Source: Thalassospira lucentensis (lineage in GTDB: Bacteria; Pseudomonadota; Alphaproteobacteria; Rhodospirillales; Thalassospiraceae). Taken from it: DNA of 64,000 nt. Positions 60,200 through 64,000 of the stretch are shown here, one piece after another. A program made the position numbers and the translations under genes. The stretch's first letter is position 1. Every line of letters starts with the position of its first letter. The notes below the pieces were generated by a model. That model was not told where the DNA came from, ran no database searches, and saw only the letters and a list, made by a program, of their open reading frames with translations. The stretch covers positions 1 to 64,000 of the forward strand of contig NZ_LPVY01000013.1 in the NCBI RefSeq assembly GCF_001613805.1, given 5' to 3'.

Positions 60200-61051
60200 A
60201 TCATGAATACGTGTCAACCGGACGAAATCGGCCACGCTTAATTCTTCGGCACGTGCAGTCTCTGTAATTTGTGCACGTTCCAATAAAATCCCGACATCCA
60301 TGTTCAATGTCTTCAGACTGGCGCGCAACATTTTGCGTCTTTGGCCGAAGGCTGCCTGTGTGACCTTGCCCAGACTGACAAGATTTACAGCTTCTCCGCG
60401 ATCTGTTTTCGGTCGTAGTTGAACGACGGCAGAGGTTACCTTGGGCGGTGGAGTAAATGCACTGCGATGGACATCGAACAGTATCTGACAGTCACATAGA
60501 TACTGGCACAGGACTGAAAGACGGCCATAGGCTTTGCTTTTCGGGGCAGCAACAACACGTTCTGCAACTTCTTTCTGGAACATCAAAGTCAGACTGGCAA
60601 ACTGGTCAATCTGCATCAGCCAGCCCAGCAACAGTTGGGTGCCCACATTGTAGGGAAGGTTGGCGACAATCTTTCGTGGGGCCGGACCAAGTGAGGTGAC
60701 GTCAACTTCCAGTGCATCACCGTCAATCACATGAAGTGCGCCGGGGTAATGATTGCTGATTTGTTCAAGGACAGGCTGGCAGCGGGGATCACGCTCGATA
60801 ACTGTTAGGCTTTTGGCTCCATTATAAAGCAGGGCACGTGTCAGGCCGCCCGGACCCGGACCAATTTCGATTACAGTGGCATCTTCAAGTGGTGCCGCCG
60901 CACGTGCGATCCGTCCCGTCAGGTTGAGATCAAAAAGAAAATTCTGGCCGAACTTCTTTTGAGCCGACAGACCATGTGTTGCAATTACTTCGCGCAAGGG
61001 CGGGAGCCCGTCATTGGCAAGGTTGGCGGTTTCATTTTTCTGGTCTGACAC
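60185..61051 (-). CDS. rsmA: 16S rRNA dimethyladenosine transferase (KsgA/RsmA)
   Basis: 288 residues. [23 protein letters not shown] motif [15 protein letters not shown], catalytic [15 protein letters not shown] (NLPY) and the C-terminal helices with [16 protein letters not shown]. It dimethylates A1518 and A1519 of 16S rRNA. It ends the lptD-surA-pdxA-rsmA operon, the same order as in E. coli. Confidence 0.97.
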   Translation of the reverse strand: MSDQKNETANLANDGLPPLREVIATHGLSAQKKFGQNFLFDLNLTGRIARAAAPLEDATVIEIGPGPGGLTRALLYNGAKSLTVIERDPRCQPVLEQISNHYPGALHVIDGDALEVDVTSLGPAPRKIVANLPYNVGTQLLLGWLMQIDQFASLTLMFQKEVAERVVAAPKSKAYGRLSVLCQYLCDCQILFDVHRSAFTPPPKVTSAVVQLRPKTDRGEAVNLVSLGKVTQAAFGQRRKMLRASLKTLNMDVGILLERAQITETARAEELSVADFVRLTRIHDEMAA

Positions 61052-61055
61052 GATG

Positions 61056-62087
61056 TCAGGCTCCTTGTGAGGCGGCTTTGCCGGCTGCTCGTTTTCGTGC
61101 CATGTCCGCCGCCATTTTGATCGCAGCGATCAGGCTGTCCGGTCGTGCTATGCCTTTACCTGCAATATCAAGAGCCGTTCCATGATCCGGGGACGTTCTG
61201 ATGAAAGGCAATCCGAGCGTGACATTCACACCACCATGGAAATCAAGCGTTTTGACGGGGATCAGAGCCTGATCGTGATAGGGGCATAGAGCGACATCGT
61301 AGTTTGCACGTGCTTCGGCGTGGAACATGGTATCGGCGGGCAGGGGGCCAACAACATCGAAGCCCTCATCCCGCAATGCCATGATGGCGGGGCGCATGAC
61401 CTTGATTTCTTCATCCCCCATTGATCCGTCTTCACCTGCATGCGGGTTTAATCCGGCAATCGCGAGCCTCGGTTTTTTTAATCCAAAATCACGTTGCAAC
61501 GACTTTGCTGTGATGCGGACCAACTGTTTGATCATCTCACCTGTCAGTTGTTTGGGAACTTCGGACAGGGCGATGTGGATTGTCATCGGTACGACGCGCA
61601 ACTTGCTGTTTGCCAGCATCATGACCGGAACTGCATCTGAACCGGAAAGTTCTGCCAGAAATTCTGTGTGACCAGGATGTTTAAAGCCCGCCTGATAAAG
61701 TGCACTCTTCTGGATCGGGTTGGTCACTACAGCACTTGCGGATCCTGATCGTGTCAGGTTAACGGCATGGGTAATGCTATCTATGACAACGGACGCGGTT
61801 TTACTGGATGCCGTCCCGGGCTTGATATCCTCAGCGTTACCTGGAATCTCCAAAACGGGAAGGGCATCCTCGAAGAACTGGCCTGTCTGGCTGGCTTCGT
61901 CTATCACCTTGGTTTTTACCCATAGTCCCAGACTTTCGATAGTTTGATCCATGATTGTCTTGGGGCTCAGAATAAAAAACGGCGGCAGATTATGGTCGGC
62001 GCGGCCAAGCCACGCCTTGATGGCAAGCTCCGGGCCAATGCCGCCCGGTTCGCCCAGTGTCATTGCGATCGGCTTGATATCGCTCAT
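61056..62087 (-). CDS. pdxA: 4-hydroxythreonine-4-phosphate dehydrogenase
   Basis: 343 residues. [18 protein letters not shown], the metal His in [28 protein letters not shown] and [20 protein letters not shown] are PdxA hallmarks. It acts in pyridoxal phosphate synthesis. ATG at 62087 follows AAGGA. Confidence 0.97.
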   Translation of the reverse strand: MSDIKPIAMTLGEPGGIGPELAIKAWLGRADHNLPPFFILSPKTIMDQTIESLGLWVKTKVIDEASQTGQFFEDALPVLEIPGNAEDIKPGTASSKTASVVIDSITHAVNLTRSGSASAVVTNPIQKSALYQAGFKHPGHTEFLAELSGSDAVPVMMLANSKLRVVPMTIHIALSEVPKQLTGEMIKQLVRITAKSLQRDFGLKKPRLAIAGLNPHAGEDGSMGDEEIKVMRPAIMALRDEGFDVVGPLPADTMFHAEARANYDVALCPYHDQALIPVKTLDFHGGVNVTLGLPFIRTSPDHGTALDIAGKGIARPDSLIAAIKMAADMARKRAAGKAASQGA

Positions 62088-62107
62088 AGGCTTGCGTCCT
62101 TTCCGGA

Positions 62108-63379
62108 TCACATCCGGATATCGATAAACGCATTGCGGCGCAATTCGCGCAGTTTGCGGCGTGCAAGAATTTCAAGGCGTTCCATTTCAAGGCGTTCCCG
62201 AATGTTTTCCCTGTCCGGAAGCGTACTTTCTTCGGTTTTGTCACAGACCATAACAAGGAGCGCGCCACCATCTACCTTGATCAGGTCGGAAATGCCGCCT
62301 TTGTCCAGGTTTGCAACTGCATTTCTTACCGGACCGGCGAGGTCATTTGGAGAAATGCCTCCGGTCTTGCCGCTCATTTCCGATCCGAGATCAACTGCAA
62401 CATTGGCCAGTGATTGACAGCTATCGGCGTTCTCTTTGGCATTTTGCAGGATACCGAGTTTGGTATTTACCTCATCCTGCGGGGTGTTGGCCGCTATCGG
62501 GACAAACAACTGGTAAAGATCAAGTCGGACATCTGTCAGAGCATTAGCATCGCCTCGACGACGATCAAGTAATTTCAGGATGTAATATCCGCGAATGGTT
62601 CTGATAGGATCGCTTACATCACCGGGCTGCATCTGATTGACGGCTTGCTGCAGTTCTCCGGCCATTTCGCCGGAATAAAGCCAGCCAAGATTGCCACCGT
62701 TTGCCGCACTGGAACTTGCCGAAAACTGCCGCGCAAGGCCACCAAAGTTGGCACCCTGTTCCAGAGCCCGGATCACCTCGCGGGCATTTTGATAAACTTT
62801 CGTCTCGTCCTGGGGATTGTCGACAGGCAGGAAAATTTCCTGAACATTGTTTCGCGGTTTTCCCTGATTGCTGCGAATACGTTCAAGATTGTCATCAATC
62901 TCGGTATCGGAAATCTGGATTTCGCGTCGCATTGATCCTAGAAGTTTCTGCCATGCAATTTGCGGACGGATTTGATTTCGGATAGTTTCCGTTGCGATAC
63001 CATTTTGAGCTAGAAACTGGTCCAATCCTCCGGGGGGTAATCCCGAATTTTGCTCAATCAGGTTTTGGGCCCGTTCAATGTCTGCGTCGGTTACCTCAAA
63101 ACCACGACGTTCTGCTTCCTGCAGTTGCAGCTTCTCGTTGATCAGCTGCTGTAAGATTTGCGGTGCCATTTCCTGGCTGCGCTGCGGGCTCATCGGGATG
63201 TTTGAGGAGGCGGCTACAAGCTTGATACGTTCGATCAGATCCACCACCGAAATCGGAGCATCGTTGACGACGGCTGCGACGCCTATGGTGCTTTGAGCTC
63301 GCGCTGTCGAAATTGAAACAACGGTAAAAAGCACAACGGCAATTGCTGCGACGAGATGGGAAAGTCTAGTGATATGCAA
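62108..63379 (-). CDS. surA: Periplasmic chaperone and peptidyl-prolyl isomerase SurA
   Basis: 423 residues from a TTG start. Signal peptide (AVVLFTVVSISTARAQ), the SurA N domain (NDAPISVVDLIERIKLVAAS, PQILQQLINEKLQLQEAERR) and a parvulin PPIase domain (ANGGNLGWLYSGEMAGELQQ). A second PPIase domain is less evident than in E. coli. It guides outer-membrane proteins such as LptD to the BAM complex. Lies between lptD and pdxA. Confidence 0.94.
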   Translation of the reverse strand: MHITRLSHLVAAIAVVLFTVVSISTARAQSTIGVAAVVNDAPISVVDLIERIKLVAASSNIPMSPQRSQEMAPQILQQLINEKLQLQEAERRGFEVTDADIERAQNLIEQNSGLPPGGLDQFLAQNGIATETIRNQIRPQIAWQKLLGSMRREIQISDTEIDDNLERIRSNQGKPRNNVQEIFLPVDNPQDETKVYQNAREVIRALEQGANFGGLARQFSASSSAANGGNLGWLYSGEMAGELQQAVNQMQPGDVSDPIRTIRGYYILKLLDRRRGDANALTDVRLDLYQLFVPIAANTPQDEVNTKLGILQNAKENADSCQSLANVAVDLGSEMSGKTGGISPNDLAGPVRNAVANLDKGGISDLIKVDGGALLVMVCDKTEESTLPDRENIRERLEMERLEILARRKLRELRRNAFIDIRM

Positions 63380-63391
63380 AGCTGTACTGCC

Positions 63392-64000
63392 TTATAATCC
63401 GGCTGCTGACGCAAATTCGCCAAGTGTTTTGAATACCAATCGGAAAAGAATCTCATCCGACTGACCAAGATCCTGGTCTTCGTAGAACGTTCTTCTGACC
63501 TGACCGTCAAACACGAAGCATTCGTCTTCGTAAACAAAGCCGAAACCGTATTCAAGAGGGTCGTTCTGATCAAGATCATAACGACTATAAGCCATTCCCG
63601 ACCAGAATTCACCGAACTGTCGTTCAGCACGGAAGTAAACCTCTTCTCGTTGCCCGAACTCCTCACTGCCCGCATCTTCTGCAAAGTGAACGTAATCCAG
63701 ATTAAGGCGTAACGTTTCCTTTTCACCCAAACCTGCTGATACCTGATTTCGGCGTGTCGAGAAATCTTCATTATCAAGCCTGAAGCGATAGGTCAGGTCG
63801 ACATATTCGTTTGGAGAGACGGTTACTCTGCCGACATAATCCGACAGATGATCTTCGAGGCCAGAGCCTTCTTCAAAGGTATCGCCCTTGTTGGCGCGAT
63901 AGCTTTGGCCGAACATGGCACTGGTATATCCTCCTTCCTCGCCGTAGACCCCCCATTCAAGGCCGTAGCTGGTTCTAAAACCGTCTTCTGCACGGTCAAG
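63392..64000 (-). CDS. lptD: LPS-assembly protein LptD, C-terminal part (cut by window edge)
   Basis: The frame is open from the stop at 63392 to the end of the window, giving the last 202 residues. Alternating strands of a large outer-membrane barrel are visible: VYGEEGGYTSAMFGQSYR, DYVGRVTVSPNEYVDLTYRF, EYGFGFVYEDECFVFDGQVR. The Cys in DECFVF fits the conserved C-terminal LptD cysteine that forms a disulfide with the N-terminal domain. It inserts LPS into the outer leaflet. The position before surA-pdxA-rsmA supports the call. Confidence 0.92.
   Translation of the reverse strand, partial: LDRAEDGFRTSYGLEWGVYGEEGGYTSAMFGQSYRANKGDTFEEGSGLEDHLSDYVGRVTVSPNEYVDLTYRFRLDNEDFSTRRNQVSAGLGEKETLRLNLDYVHFAEDAGSEEFGQREEVYFRAERQFGEFWSGMAYSRYDLDQNDPLEYGFGFVYEDECFVFDGQVRRTFYEDQDLGQSDEILFRLVFKTLGEFASAAGL

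Noticed and set aside
1-64000. CRISPR array, prophage, restriction-modification, toxin-antitoxin or other defence system
   Set aside because: No regularly spaced repeats, phage structural genes, integrase, transposase, methylase or paired small toxin/antitoxin genes were recognised in either strand.

Overview
The window reads as a chromosomal segment of an alphaproteobacterium with moderately high GC. My best guess is a marine Rhodospirillales member, Thalassospira-like. This rests on gene content: a DUF2794 protein typical of Alphaproteobacteria, cvpA-purF next to radA and mlaFE, a yfgM-bamB-der block, a fabD-fabG-acpP-fabF-mltG block, and the abundance of TRAP and ABC uptake systems. It is inference from families, not a database match.

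The first half (1-34.5 kb) is mostly accessory and metabolic. It opens with an initiator-tRNA-like remnant split by an 87-bp structured repeat, and a second copy of the repeat lies just downstream. Next is a six-gene catabolic operon on the minus strand (2-hydroxyacid dehydrogenase, TRAP transporter P-Q-M, GMC oxidoreductase, FAH-family hydrolase), divergent from a GntR/FCD regulator, with a perfect 18-bp palindrome between them. An iron-uptake operon follows: ECF sigma factor, FecR-type regulator, TonB receptor with an STN domain, and a binding protein, permease and ATPase, with a Fur-like dyad over the first promoter. An ABC exporter and a LysR regulator come next, the latter divergent from a peptide-type ABC importer whose last gene is allophanate hydrolase. 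Immediately after it sits the decayed tail of an enolase-superfamily gene in an AT-rich gap. Then come a DUF6152/DUF6644 pair, galactonate catabolism genes (dgoK, dgoA), a protein that looks like an intimin/invasin-type barrel fused to a beta-helix, a short-chain dehydrogenase lacking the usual catalytic Tyr and Lys, and several small conserved proteins.

The second half (34.9-64 kb) is largely housekeeping. It holds yfgM-like/bamB/der, a TlpA-like thioredoxin, and an aldo/keto reductase with a divergent LysR gene. A long minus-strand cluster runs rpsF-rpsR-DUF2232-rplI-dnaB-alr-mlaE-mlaF-radA-cvpA-purF-SDR. Plus-strand fatty-acid synthesis genes (fabD, fabG, acpP, fabF) and mltG follow, then an SDR, yicC and gmk. 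The window ends in a minus-strand lptD-surA-pdxA-rsmA operon, with lptD cut by the window edge.

I found no CRISPR array, prophage, complete insertion sequence, rRNA or intact tRNA. No convincing wholly new multi-gene system is visible. The best leads are the interrupted initiator-tRNA remnant, the orphan TRAP/GMC/FAH pathway, the peptide-type transporter with allophanate hydrolase, and the barrel/beta-helix surface protein.
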